DNA of 64,000 nt. Origin: Paenibacillus harenae DSM 16969. Its GTDB lineage: Bacteria > Bacillota > Bacilli > Paenibacillales > Paenibacillaceae. The notes beneath the pieces were generated by a model, which did not search any database, had not been told where the DNA came from, and was given only the letters and a program-made list of their open reading frames with translations. The position numbers and the translations under genes are program-made. How positions within the stretch are numbered: position 1 is the stretch's first letter; each line of letters begins with the position of its first letter. The stretch spans positions 62,001 through 126,000 of the forward strand of contig NZ_KE383844.1 of the NCBI RefSeq assembly GCF_000422465.1. The letters run 5' to 3'. This document shows, piece after piece, positions 28,079-37,510 of this stretch.

Positions 28079-28240
28079 AAGTTAACCACCTTTATATGAA
28101 TATCATGTTTATTATCTTAACATTATACTTTACAAATATATAGGAGATTCCGTGTAGTTTCTTATTTTCATTATTCATCTAAATGGAAGCCATAGAAGTT
28201 CTTATTTATTGAAACCGTACCATTTTTATTACGCATAGTA

Positions 28241-28345
28241 GAGTAAAGAGCTGGGGATCCTAGCCTCTCCCCATCAAACCGTACGTCAGTCTGTCTAACA
28301 ACTGATTGCTGAGTACACTTCTGACGGATCTTCTCCCGGTCACGG
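28241..28345 (-). mobile_element. Group II intron 3'-end relic
   Basis: On the minus strand this reads like the tail of a bacterial group II intron: GACGTACGGTTTGATGGGG as the 3' half of domain V, then a GGGGA...TCCCC helix and a CTCTTTACTCTAC end as in domain VI. No reverse transcriptase or 5' end is present in the window. The assignment comes from recalled similarity to such intron tails and needs a covariance search. Confidence 0.4.
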
Positions 28346-28359
28346 ATTGACTGAGCGGT

Positions 28360-28600
28360 ATTTGCTCCTTGAGTTGGTCGCAGGGGTAACCCTCCTCCCC
28401 GACGAAATGTTTAGCTAAATTAAACAATAGAATCAAAATGTTAAGTACAAGTTTTAATGTGACCGAAAAAACAAAAAACGCATTGCTAGAAGCGCTTTTC
28501 AGCTACCAGTGCGCGTTTTCCATGAACTTAACAGATTGGTCATCTTGTAAATTTCGTTATCGTTTCAACCAACTAAAAACCGCCTAGTCAAAAGCGGTTA
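28360..28600 (+). repeat. Interspersed repeat, copy A
   Basis: About 140 bp from GGTATTTGCTCCTTGAGTTG (28357 onward) to TTTTCAGCT (about 28503) recurs, diverged, at 42050-42200. The shared core includes an identical AATCAAAATGTTAAGTACAA. A hairpin (about 28478-28512) and an AT-rich tail with CATCTTGTAAATTTCGTTATCG link it to two further copies at 34.67 and 42.43 kb. The remaining 1.15-kb gap up to 29275 shows no gene. Confidence 0.7.
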
Positions 28601-29275
28601 ATACTTCAATAAAAGAAATTGCTTTTTTTTACCGCCCATGACTGATGTTCATGAAAAAATAAATTATCAACTTCATCCAAGTCCACCTTATATCATGGTT
28701 ATCGTCCATTGATTCTTGTATTTTTAAAATTATCCCCTATTTTAAACTAGGTATTTCATTTAGGAAAACTGCTCCAAAATAGATACAAATATCAATATTA
28801 AGAGAACTTGTATTAAATTTACTGATATTGTTGGAGACCTCTACTACAACTTTATCCATAAATTAAAAATGCCGTCAATTACTCGGCAATTTATGCGATA
28901 ATGTTCTAGTCAACACGACAATGTTGATACGACGATCCACACTTTAGGTTATGAAGCTCGAAGGTATATTTAAAGTCTAGGAGATCAACTGTTCACTTAA
29001 ACATCAGGCTCTCGAGCGCTCTGCTTCTATATGTAAATCAATCACGGGCTGTAGTCAGGGTAAACAGCTTTTTACGCACGCACTTAGGATCATATCCTCC
29101 CCTTATCCTTCCGTACACGTAGGCTGACCCCTAGAGCCTTCCAAACATGAGATGCTGATTAACATATACAAGATGGTCACATCGTGGGTATTCCGTCACC
29201 CAAATAGCAAGTACATTGTAATTTAAGGAGGTGGCTAGTCTGAGCCGCTTGCACTCAATCTCCGGCTGTGAGAAC

Positions 29276-32200
29276 ATGGCTCGAAAAGCTGACGTGATCT
29301 TCGTCCATGGTCTTGGCGGAGATGCGTTCTATACGTGGACCCAGGGTAAAAGTCCCGAAAACTCCTGGCCCAACTGGGTCGGTCAGGAATTTCCCGAAGT
29401 CGGTGTCTGGTCCCTCGGTTACGCGGCGTCCCCGACAAAATTGACACGCATACGAGGATGGTTCTTCAAAAGCACACGTGACTCCGGACATTCGATGTCT
29501 CTACCAGATCGTTCACGACAGGTCCTGGACTTGCTAGTGCAGCATGGCCTTGGGAATCGGCCGATCATGTTCATTTGCCATAGTCTAGGCGGTCTCCTAG
29601 TTAAGCAGGTTCTTAGGATGTCGTCTGACGCTGCTGAAACATCTGCAGAGCGAGCCGTGTTCGAGAATACTCGGTCTGTCTTCTTCCTTGCTACGCCTCA
29701 CCAGGGAGCTGAACTCGCCTCACTCCTTGGAAATTTTCGGGTTGCGTTCCCTACCTTGGCAATCAAAGATCTGAAAGCGCACGATGCGCATTTGCGAGAT
29801 CTTTTCGAATGGTATCGTGATCATTCGCAGGTAGGAATCCAAACACGCACTTACTATGAGTCGCGTCGTGTCAATGGTGCGCTTCTCATTGTCAATCCTA
29901 CCTCCGCACATCCAGGAGTGGGTACCAGACCCGTCCCACTTGATGAAGATCACATCTCCATCGCCAAGCCGATAGATCGCAACGCACAGGTGTATGTTGC
30001 TGCAAGTGCCCTGCTTCGGGACCACTTGCTAAATCCAACGTATGTTTGGAGTTACAGCAAGGACGTCGAGGTGCTCTCCAGACAGACTATGGTGACTGAA
30101 GCGGATCTGAGAGCGTTATCCAGGCTTCGAGTAGGTGTGTCAGAGATTAAGATTACTCGGCGATGCGTTCAAGAACTAAGACGTCAGGTCGAGGATCAAT
30201 CCCTGGTCGTCGTTGGTGAGCCTGGCGCCGGCAAGTCGGGAGCGTTGCATGATTTAGTCACTACCCTTCTACAAGAAGGAAGAGATACTGTATTCCTAGC
30301 AGTTGATCGCATTGATGCTGAAACGCAGCCCCAACTCAGAGAACAACTCGGGCTGGAACACGACTTTGAAGAGGTCCTCGAAGACTGGAATGGCGACCAA
30401 CCTGCATTTCTGGTGATTGACGCCTTAGATGCGGCCCGATCCAATCGGACAGCGCAGATGCTCTCGCAACTCTTGGCGCGGATTGTCCGAACCAAGGGAC
30501 GGTGGCGGGTAGTTGCGTCGATTCGAAAGTTTGACCTGCGGCACAGTCGAGACCTACGCAATCTGTTTTACGGGCGACCGCCCCTTGATGATTACAGAGA
30601 TCCCGAATTGTCGGGAGTCTGCCACGTACAGATTCCTGGTTTCTCAGAGGATGAACTGTCAGAGGTTGCAGTAAGGTCCGCTGAACTGCGAACCCTGGTT
30701 GATGCTGCAGATGGTACGCTGAAGCAACTTCTGCGGGTACCGTTTAACCTGCGTCTCATGGGTGAACTACTTGGCGATGGTGTCTCAGTTGCGGAACTTA
30801 CCCCGATCAGAACTCAACTTGAGCTCCTTGACCGATATTGGGAGGAACGAGTAATTCAACCGCGCGATGGTCAGCGTGACGCACGGGAAGATGTGCTTCA
30901 GCGGGCTACATCCCAAATGGTAGAGAATCGAGCGTTGCGCGTTGCGCGCGCTCTAGTTGTAACCCCGGCGACAAGCCGTGCGCTCGATCAGATTCTCAGC
31001 GAGCATGTGCTGATTGAATGGCAACCCTCGCCCACTTCACGTCCCGATGACTCGAATTTGACGTTCGCACATCATGTGTTGTTTGACTATGCGGTAGAGC
31101 GGCTGTTACTCCGAAGCGAAGTTGATTTGACACAGAGATTAGCTTCTGATCCCGAACTGGTCTTAGTCATTCGCCCTAGCTTGAACATGCACTTCCAACA
31201 CATCTGGTCCATTGACAACTCCCGCTCGCCTTTTTGGAATCTGGTTATGCGAGTCATGGAGGATACTGGTATTCCCGAAGTCGGCAAGCTGATTGGCCCT
31301 GTCATTGCTGCTGAATCCAGTGCGAATCTTTCTGATCTTCTGCCGGTGCTCCAAGGCATCGAGGACCCTGCACTAACTACCCGTGCTGAGGCAGCACTAC
31401 GGCACGTAATCAGTGGGCTATTGGCGATGACACCAGCGGACATGGATCGTCGGATAGCTGGCCAGGCAGCCGGCCCCTGGGCCAAACTTGTTGAGCATTT
31501 GAGCCAACAAATCTCCCTTAACGGGGCCTACATCGTTCGCATGCTACTTACACAGATGTGTGAGCGATCAATGGCTTTAACTGATGAGCAGCAGATAGAT
31601 GCCGGAATTGCTGCAAGGAATCTCCTAATGTTTTCCTGGTCACAGAACCCAACGGATGAATGGCTAGTCAAAACCGCCATTACCTGCGTGTGTCAGACTT
31701 ATCGAAGCAATCGGGATGAGTCGAGCATATTGTTGAGGCTTGTACTCCGAAAAGAGCATCTACAAAAACACGGTTATCAGGATATGCCCTGGCTTGCTAG
31801 GGAATCCCGGAATATTATGAACGACGACCCTGCCTTCGTTCGAGACCTATACATCGCTGCGTTTGGATATGTCGAAAGAAGCGAGGATGTGACTTCAATC
31901 GGCGGAAGTAGAATTCTCCCTTTGAGTTCAAACCGCCGGCAAGACTACAATAGCGGCTTGTACCAACTCGGAGAGGACTTCGGGCATTTCGTTGAACGGG
32001 CCCCTGTTGAAGCTGTCGAAGCGCTAATCTCTGTTGTTGAGCACCATGTTCTTACTAAACATACTCATCACAATGAAAACGTCATTGAAGAGGTTTTTCT
32101 AGTTAATGGGGTAGAAGCGGCGATCCGCGTGGACTATAGCTCGATTTGGGATGCTGGTCGCCATCATCGCCACGATAAAACTCTCAAAATGATGGACACC

Positions 32201-34207
32201 TTCCAAGCCTATTTTACTGGCCTTGGCACGGATCCGAGCCAAACCGAATTACGCCAGGAACTCACCAACTTATTGTTCATTCGCAATCGGATGGCTACCT
32301 TGTGGCGGCGTGTGCTCATTTGCGGAGTTGCGGCCCCTGCCCTTCTAGGTCTAGAGATACGATCACTGTGCTGGTCCCTACCAGTCTTAAAGGGCTACGA
32401 TACCAGCACCGTAGCGGGGGATTTACTTCGGGCTGTATACAGTTACTTGTCCTCCGAAGACCGAGAAAAGATCGAGCGTACCATCCTTTCAATTCCCTCG
32501 ACCTTTGATCCTGATCACATAGAACGAGGCGAGAGGATGCGTGATCGCTTACTGGGGTGCCTCCCAACACAGCATATCTACACTACAGAGGCCGGCCAAC
32601 GCATTTCAGAATTGGCTGCAGCCGGAGGCCCCCCAGAAAATAAGCCTCCCTTTCAAATGGGTGCAATTGAATCAAGTGAGTACAGTGAAAGAGACTATTT
32701 GGCTGATGAGGGAGTTCCAATTGATAACGCTGCAAACCATAGAATCCAGGAGCTCGAGCGACCCGTTACTTTGTTCGCCAGGGAGACCCAAAACGCTCAC
32801 CCATCCCTAGAAGTAGTTAGAGATGTGCTGCCTTCTCTACGTAAGCTTCGGGATGCCCTCTCGATCGCGGAAGCTGATGGTGTCCACCCTAAACAAAAGG
32901 ATTACGCGTTGGGAAACCTGGCGGAGGCGTGCGCCCACGCTGCAAGATGTGCTGACCTCACTTGCGATGAGGAACCCGGCGCGTTTCTGCTATCTGTCTT
33001 GCGAGAGGCAGCGCAGCATCCCGAGCCTAGGAGTACCCCTGAGTATGACGCTCAATTTGACGAATCTCCATGCTGGTCCCCAGCCGCACGCATTAATGCT
33101 GCGGAAGGTCTGATAGAACTTGCTCGCTTCCCGTCAGGTGCAACTCCTGAGTTGCTGGCGATTCTGGAGAGTTTCGTCAGTGATCCCGTGCCATCAGTAC
33201 GATATCAAGTGGCGGTTCGGCTACTACGACTCAACCATACTGCCAACCCCGTCATGTGGAGGCTGATTGATCGCATAGTGACGGAGGAACCGAATCGCGG
33301 GGTGCTTCATGGTCTTGTACATGATGTCCTTGCTCCGTTGGCAGGAAAATATCCCGATAAGGTTACTGAAACTGTGCGGCATATCTACAACCGGACAACC
33401 CCGGGCATGCCCCTCCGGGAGGCATGTGTGGAGATCTTCAGGGGATTGTTTCTATGGCAGGACCATGCGGGTGCTGGGGAGATGATTCAAACTATCATCA
33501 CGAATCCTTTGATTCACTCTGCCGAATGCGACCACTTCGTAGCCGGCTTACGTGACACGTTGACGATCGGATTGATGGAGCCCACCAATGCCGACCACGT
33601 GTCTGTTCGGATGAGATCGTGGACGGTTCTGCTACAGGTGTTACAGGTAGCCAAGGAACAGTGGCGGCCCCTCGTGGCACTGGCACAAGAACAAGGCGGG
33701 TGGTCGAAGGAGCTACAGCAACAAGCCCATGGCCTAGGCCAAATCGTTGATTCCGCATGCATCGAAGTCTACTTTTCCTCTGGTGCCTTCGATAACAAGC
33801 GGGCTTCGGAGGATTCAGATGTGACTTCGCTCAGTCCGGATAGTCTAAGACTCTTCTTTGCAGAAGCCAGCAAGGTGCTTGAAGTACTGGCGGGTTTCTC
33901 ATTTGCTAGCGTCACCCACCATCTACTGGAAACACTTGAGTACCTGGTGCCAGTGGACCCGGTTGGAGTGTTCCTCCGTATTGGGTGCACCGTATGTGCC
34001 GGCCAAGAAGGCGGCTATCAGTTTGAATCCATGGCTGCTAAATTGGTTGTCAAGCTCGTGGAGCGTTACCTAGCGGAGTATCGAGGAATCTTCCGTGATA
34101 ACCCAGATTGTCGGCGTACCCTTCTGGATCTGCTTGACGTGTTTGTACAGGCTGGTTGGCCTAGCGCGCATAGGTTGACCTACCGAATGGATGAGATTTT
34201 CCGATAA
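29276..34207 (+). CDS. Alpha/beta-hydrolase + STAND NTPase + helical-repeat protein (candidate antiviral sensor)
   Basis: 1643 residues from the ATG at 29276; a GTG at 29231 is in frame but sits on its own AAGGAGG. Residues 1-250: alpha/beta hydrolase of the kind found at the front of NLR-like proteins (VIFVHGLGG oxyanion region, nucleophile Ser103 in CHSLGG, likely catalytic His226 in DEDHISIAKP). Residues 290 to about 560: P-loop NTPase with Walker A GEPGAGKS (314-321) and Walker B FLVIDALDA (378-386), of STAND type. The remaining about 1000 residues are all helical, HEAT/ARM-like (SDPVPSVRYQVAVRLLRL). The order effector-NTPase-repeat sensor is that of Avs and other bacterial NLR-like defence proteins. 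The gene is much more GC-rich than its neighbours, indicating recent transfer. It stands alone. Confidence 0.85.
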   Translation: MARKADVIFVHGLGGDAFYTWTQGKSPENSWPNWVGQEFPEVGVWSLGYAASPTKLTRIRGWFFKSTRDSGHSMSLPDRSRQVLDLLVQHGLGNRPIMFICHSLGGLLVKQVLRMSSDAAETSAERAVFENTRSVFFLATPHQGAELASLLGNFRVAFPTLAIKDLKAHDAHLRDLFEWYRDHSQVGIQTRTYYESRRVNGALLIVNPTSAHPGVGTRPVPLDEDHISIAKPIDRNAQVYVAASALLRDHLLNPTYVWSYSKDVEVLSRQTMVTEADLRALSRLRVGVSEIKITRRCVQELRRQVEDQSLVVVGEPGAGKSGALHDLVTTLLQEGRDTVFLAVDRIDAETQPQLREQLGLEHDFEEVLEDWNGDQPAFLVIDALDAARSNRTAQMLSQLLARIVRTKGRWRVVASIRKFDLRHSRDLRNLFYGRPPLDDYRDPELSGVCHVQIPGFSEDELSEVAVRSAELRTLVDAADGTLKQLLRVPFNLRLMGELLGDGVSVAELTPIRTQLELLDRYWEERVIQPRDGQRDAREDVLQRATSQMVENRALRVARALVVTPATSRALDQILSEHVLIEWQPSPTSRPDDSNLTFAHHVLFDYAVERLLLRSEVDLTQRLASDPELVLVIRPSLNMHFQHIWSIDNSRSPFWNLVMRVMEDTGIPEVGKLIGPVIAAESSANLSDLLPVLQGIEDPALTTRAEAALRHVISGLLAMTPADMDRRIAGQAAGPWAKLVEHLSQQISLNGAYIVRMLLTQMCERSMALTDEQQIDAGIAARNLLMFSWSQNPTDEWLVKTAITCVCQTYRSNRDESSILLRLVLRKEHLQKHGYQDMPWLARESRNIMNDDPAFVRDLYIAAFGYVERSEDVTSIGGSRILPLSSNRRQDYNSGLYQLGEDFGHFVERAPVEAVEALISVVEHHVLTKHTHHNENVIEEVFLVNGVEAAIRVDYSSIWDAGRHHRHDKTLKMMDTFQAYFTGLGTDPSQTELRQELTNLLFIRNRMATLWRRVLICGVAAPALLGLEIRSLCWSLPVLKGYDTSTVAGDLLRAVYSYLSSEDREKIERTILSIPSTFDPDHIERGERMRDRLLGCLPTQHIYTTEAGQRISELAAAGGPPENKPPFQMGAIESSEYSERDYLADEGVPIDNAANHRIQELERPVTLFARETQNAHPSLEVVRDVLPSLRKLRDALSIAEADGVHPKQKDYALGNLAEACAHAARCADLTCDEEPGAFLLSVLREAAQHPEPRSTPEYDAQFDESPCWSPAARINAAEGLIELARFPSGATPELLAILESFVSDPVPSVRYQVAVRLLRLNHTANPVMWRLIDRIVTEEPNRGVLHGLVHDVLAPLAGKYPDKVTETVRHIYNRTTPGMPLREACVEIFRGLFLWQDHAGAGEMIQTIITNPLIHSAECDHFVAGLRDTLTIGLMEPTNADHVSVRMRSWTVLLQVLQVAKEQWRPLVALAQEQGGWSKELQQQAHGLGQIVDSACIEVYFSSGAFDNKRASEDSDVTSLSPDSLRLFFAEASKVLEVLAGFSFASVTHHLLETLEYLVPVDPVGVFLRIGCTVCAGQEGGYQFESMAAKLVVKLVERYLAEYRGIFRDNPDCRRTLLDLLDVFVQAGWPSAHRLTYRMDEIFR

Positions 34208-34335
34208 AACTAATGTTTGCACCAGTAAATTCCTGCTTTTAACAAACCATGCGTCGGTATGAAAAAGAGAGGTGCCACGTACTTAGCAGGACGACTCTCG
34301 GTCTGTTAAACAAAACATGATGAAATAATTTCAGC

Positions 34336-34393
34336 CGAGGGAACACTCGCAACTCGGGCCTTCTCGGGATGAGTCCAGTTGCAGCATCCCTCG
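34336..34393 (+). other. Nested inverted repeats, possible structured RNA
   Basis: Two nested perfect stems, CGAGGGA/TCCCTCG (34336-34342 with 34387-34393) and GCAACT/AGTTGC (34349-34354 with 34377-34382), about 130 bp behind the STAND gene. No T run follows, so it is not a typical terminator. Function unknown. Confidence 0.35.
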
Positions 34394-34660
34394 ATTAACG
34401 CCCCACGACCAAAAAGTCGGTATCGCCCGTCTGCTTATTAATGACAGCTATGATTGTAGACAGCCAGGACTTCTAGACCACTTTTCTGCCATGGGGTGAT
34501 GGTACACATATGCTGCCTCTCAGAATAGTGCCAGTTCCTTAACCGGTTTGCGCGTTCCAAAAACGCTAACAGATTCAGGCCAAATGACGCAAGTCCAGCC
34601 GCTTTTTCAATGGTCGCTGTGAAAGTAGGGTTGTTTTCAGTCGGCAAAAAACAGCAAAAA

Positions 34661-34760
34661 TATAGCTCCGGTAGCCATTTTTTCGACTGCCGGAGCACAT
34701 TCTTTCAATTTAACACTTTGTGCATTTTGTTAAAGTTCGTAATCGTTTCAATCCTTTTAG
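34661..34760 (+). repeat. Interspersed hairpin repeat, copy B
   Basis: A 10-bp stem (34665-34674 with 34687-34696) is followed by a 23-bp sequence (34711-34733, TAACACTTTGTG then CATTTTGTTAA) that recurs exactly at 42468-42490, and by GTTCGTAATCGTTTCAA, which resembles the tail of the copy at 28.5 kb. A shared element lying between gene modules. Confidence 0.65.
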
Positions 34761-34819
34761 TTGGTGTAGGGGGGGAACTCCCTCCCGCGCTTCCCTCGAC
34801 TTAGCTCGGCTAACAAAAA

Positions 34820-35345
34820 AATTCTATCGGCCAAGCTGCTACGTTTCGAGGCTTCAAACCTTCTATAGTAGTGAGCGGCACATTTTCACCGCTCGCTCGA
34901 ATCGAACAGCCCGGCCATCGACAACATGATCGACAAAAATTCTTTCGGCCAAGCTGCTACGTTTCGAGGCTTCAAACCTTCTATAGTAGTGAGCGGCACA
35001 TTTTCACCGCTCGCTCGAATCGAACAGCCCGGCCATCGACAACATGATCGACAAAAATTCTTTCGGCCAAGCAGCTACGTTTCGAGGCTTCAAACCTTCT
35101 ATAGTAGTGAGCGGAACAATTTCCCCGCTCGCTCGAATCGAGCAGCTCGGCCAACGACAACACGATCGACAAAAATTCTTTCGGCCAGGCTGCTACGCTT
35201 CGGGGCTTTAAGCCTTCTATAGTAGTGAGCGGAACTTTTTCGCCACTCGTTCGTATCGAATAGCTCGGCCGTTGACAACATGTTCCAAATTTTCGGCCAG
35301 GCTGCTACACTTTGGGGAGTAAGATCCTCAATAGTAAGTGAGACC
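34820..35345 (+). repeat. Tandem array of a 118-bp non-coding repeat (four units plus a degenerate fifth)
   Basis: The marker CGGCCAAGCTGCTACG recurs at 34828, 34946, 35064 and 35182 (exact 118-bp period) and, diverged, at 35294. Each unit carries CTTCTATAGTAGTGAGCGG, a hairpin GAGCGG...CCGCTC and a TCGACAA spacer. The period is not a multiple of three and stops occur in all frames, so it is non-coding. The last, most diverged unit runs directly into the upstream region of the sigma-factor-like gene. Units 1-2 are almost identical, so the array expanded recently. Confidence 0.9.
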
Positions 35346-35406
35346 ACAAATGGAGGTACAGCAAAATGTATGAATCCAACAACTAGCACAAGGGGCGGGG
35401 AGAAAA

Positions 35407-36180
35407 ATGGCATACCAGCAACACAAGAAGCACAAGACGCACAAGAAGCAGCACAAGGACCGATTCACCGATATCCGGGATTTTTTAATCGGTGTAGGCC
35501 CACCTGTACCAAACAATCGCATCCTAGAATTTAGGGACGCCGTTCAGTTGTTAGTCTTCGACAATCTGAAAGGGCGTTATCCAAAAGCGGTAACCGATGA
35601 TATGGTGCAAGATGCCATGGCTAGAATCGTAGGAGCCGCCAAAAAAGGTAAAATTAAAAAGGACCTTCTCGGCTATTCTTACTACAAGGTTCTTGATGCC
35701 ATCAAGGCATATTTCAAAACCCATGTGCGAGCGAAAGAACAGCTTTCGGCTGAAGAATATCAGTTCAATCCCGTAGCCGACTTCGCCACAAGCGCATCAA
35801 TCAGTGCAGAACGCCGAGAAAACATAATGTCTGTACGGGCTGCAATCAACAAGCTAAGTGAGCGTGAACGAGTCGTCATCTATCGTCACTATTACTTAGA
35901 AGAAACGCTTGAAGCCATTGGACAAGACCTCGGCTACAAAAAGGGCAGTGTCCGTTCCGTTCACAAGCGGGCGCTCGAGCGCCTGCAAAAAATACTCGAA
36001 TCCGAATGGAAGCTCAGCGGAGATACATACCGCGACCATACCATTGCGGCTCCAACAAAATCCGAGCGAGTAACTACACCGTGGCTGAGCTTGAACAACA
36101 AAGACAGCATTTCAACAACAACTTGGATGAGCGAGAACTATGCAGACAGCACTCTTATTTCCATCGAGCAAGGCATCTAG
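35407..36180 (+). CDS. Sigma-70 family (ECF-like) sigma factor
   Basis: 257 residues. The N-terminus is a Lys/His/Gln-rich stretch, followed by a region 2-like segment (FRDAVQLLVFDNLKGRYPK, VTDDMVQDAMARIVGAA, SYYKVLDAIKAYFKTH) and a clear region 4 helix-turn-helix (INKLSERERVVIYRHYYLEE, EAIGQDLGYKKGSVRSVHKR). About 60 residues follow that are Ser/Thr-rich and not typical of the family. GGGGAG lies 5 bases before the ATG. The gene lies just behind the 118-bp tandem array, and a 179-residue gene of unknown family follows at 80 bp, the usual place of an anti-sigma factor. The cassette it controls is unknown. Confidence 0.8.
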   Translation: MAYQQHKKHKTHKKQHKDRFTDIRDFLIGVGPPVPNNRILEFRDAVQLLVFDNLKGRYPKAVTDDMVQDAMARIVGAAKKGKIKKDLLGYSYYKVLDAIKAYFKTHVRAKEQLSAEEYQFNPVADFATSASISAERRENIMSVRAAINKLSERERVVIYRHYYLEETLEAIGQDLGYKKGSVRSVHKRALERLQKILESEWKLSGDTYRDHTIAAPTKSERVTTPWLSLNNKDSISTTTWMSENYADSTLISIEQGI

Positions 36181-36259
36181 AACATCACAAAACAAAAATC
36201 CTTTGTGGGGCTTAGAAATAAGCCTCCACAAAAGGGACTACGGTCTGAGGAGAGCCAAT

Positions 36260-36799
36260 ATGACTAAAAAAACTTCTAAACTTATAACAATTAAAAAAAT
36301 GCAAAACTTTATTAGGGAAAATCGCAATGAGTTATTTCAAAAGGAAATTGAAGATACAAACTTTTTAATCTTCTTCCACTCTTTAAATGACATGCCCATA
36401 GAAGATCTAGAAAGGAGGATTAGGAAATCACCAGATGAATTAAGGGAAGATGAAGAGGATATAACTCTCACTGATCTCTTGGATAGAAACTTAGAAAACA
36501 TGAAAGTCGATCAAGAAATTAAAAAAGTTATTGAATCTAAGCTTTATATTTGGGATGTAAGTCCAAATAAAGCAGCGCATGTTTTTCATCAAATTGGATT
36601 GGAATTAGAACATGCTGTAGAGAAAATACAAAATCATTGTATTTCAGAGAGATATTCTGCACTTCCAGCAATAGAACGATCGACCGGAAGAATTAATTCT
36701 AGAGAACATTCTATCGATGTATACCAATTTAATAAGGAAATTAATAAACGTGATCTTTTTTTACAAGAACTCAGAAAAGAATTTGAAAAACTAAAATAA
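36260..36799 (+). CDS. Hypothetical protein downstream of the sigma factor
   Basis: 179 residues from the ATG at 36260 (GAGGAGAG 5 bases upstream); an in-frame ATG at 36140 would overlap the sigma gene. Highly charged, almost all helical, probably coiled-coil at both ends (NRNELFQKEIEDTNFLIFF, KEINKRDLFLQELRKEFEKL). No membrane segment. AT-rich, unlike the preceding gene. Position suggests a sigma-factor partner such as a cytoplasmic anti-sigma factor, but no anti-sigma motif is visible. Confidence 0.55.
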   Translation: MTKKTSKLITIKKMQNFIRENRNELFQKEIEDTNFLIFFHSLNDMPIEDLERRIRKSPDELREDEEDITLTDLLDRNLENMKVDQEIKKVIESKLYIWDVSPNKAAHVFHQIGLELEHAVEKIQNHCISERYSALPAIERSTGRINSREHSIDVYQFNKEINKRDLFLQELRKEFEKLK

Positions 36800-37313
36800 C
36801 CTCCCCCCCAATTAGGTTATGCCATTTGCTATGTTGTTGTTGTCTATATAAACATAATTAGAGATTAAAAATTCATTGTACGTGGAGATAAAACATAGTT
36901 TCAAACTTGGACGAATTGATTATTGAGTTGATAGCTTTTCACACTAAAGTAAAAGGATTTACTACTCTTTTTTTATCATTCATTTTAAAAACTTTTAAAA
37001 ACTGATGTACTTACTTTTAAAACATTTGTCCTACTCTACTCACTTGAAGATAATAACTAATGTTTAACTATCATTCATACCATTATGCCAAGATGTGTAA
37101 GGAAAAACCTATTCATGCGCTAATGAAACAACCGAGCTGCGCGTGCTAACCGAGTTATTTTCCCTATGATCCAAAAGATCATAATTAACCATGAAAACAA
37201 TCGTAAGCACCGGTATAAGAATGGATAGGTTTTATATGGTAACTAATAGGTAACTTTCAGGTTACTAAAATTACCTATCCAAACTTATAACTGAGAGTGC
37301 GTCCAATCCTTTT
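36800..37313. other. AT-rich intergenic region
   Basis: About 510 bp with no plausible gene. It contains several short direct and inverted repeats of the type GGTAACTAATAGGTAACTTTCAGGTTAC (37239 onward, described in parts), which might be an operator, but no clear promoter was identified. Confidence 0.4.
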
Positions 37314-37378
37314 TAAGGAGGTGAGAACTCTCATCCACTAATTAACTTATCTATCGCCCTGTCGTTTATGCCCACAAA
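37314..37378 (+). pseudogene. Relic of a small holin-like (type I) toxin gene
   Basis: A strong Shine-Dalgarno AAGGAGGTGAGAACTCTC (37315-37332) is followed, where the toxin start codon would be, by ATC instead of ATG. The frame beyond reads LSIALSFMPTKK, like the membrane segment and Lys-rich end of short holin-like toxins of Firmicutes but with the middle missing. The convergent antisense RNA described below overlaps the 3' side, as in such toxin-antitoxin pairs. Identification is by pattern and arrangement. Confidence 0.4.
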
Positions 37379-37448
37379 AAAAGGCCGTCGCATCTCGCAA
37401 ATGCAACGACCTTGCTTGACTCCTGTAAGGAGCCGGTGGAACGTATGT
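37375..37448 (-). ncRNA. Predicted antisense antitoxin RNA (type I TA)
   Basis: On the minus strand an extended -10 promoter (TGC TATACT, 37455-37463) predicts a start near 37448. The transcript would run about 75 nt and end in a strong rho-independent terminator: 13-nt arms (37401-37413 with 37381-37393) followed by a seven-T run. A second hairpin GGCTCC/GGAGTC lies in the body. A convergent RNA overlapping the end of a small membrane toxin gene is the layout of TxpA/RatA-type systems. The toxin itself looks dead. Confidence 0.55.
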
Positions 37449-37510
37449 AATGCTAGTATAGCATGTGCCTCCGGTTAAAAAAAACACTAACTTTTGGAGG
37501 TAATTATATA

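Noticed and set aside
28241..28345. Complete retron or reverse transcriptase element
   Set aside because: No reverse transcriptase motifs (such as YxDD) occur in any nearby frame; only an intron tail-like sequence is present.
34438..34698. Minus-strand open frame of 86 codons between STAND gene and tandem array
   Set aside because: It runs through the hairpin of an interspersed repeat and has no start signal; it could be a remnant of an inserted gene, but nothing identifies it.
34926..35222. Open frame of about 98 codons within the 118-bp tandem array
   Set aside because: The period is not a multiple of three, so each unit is read in a different frame, and no ribosome binding site precedes it.
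34820..35345. CRISPR array
   Set aside because: Units are 118 bp and nearly identical throughout; there are no short repeats with unique spacers and no cas genes.
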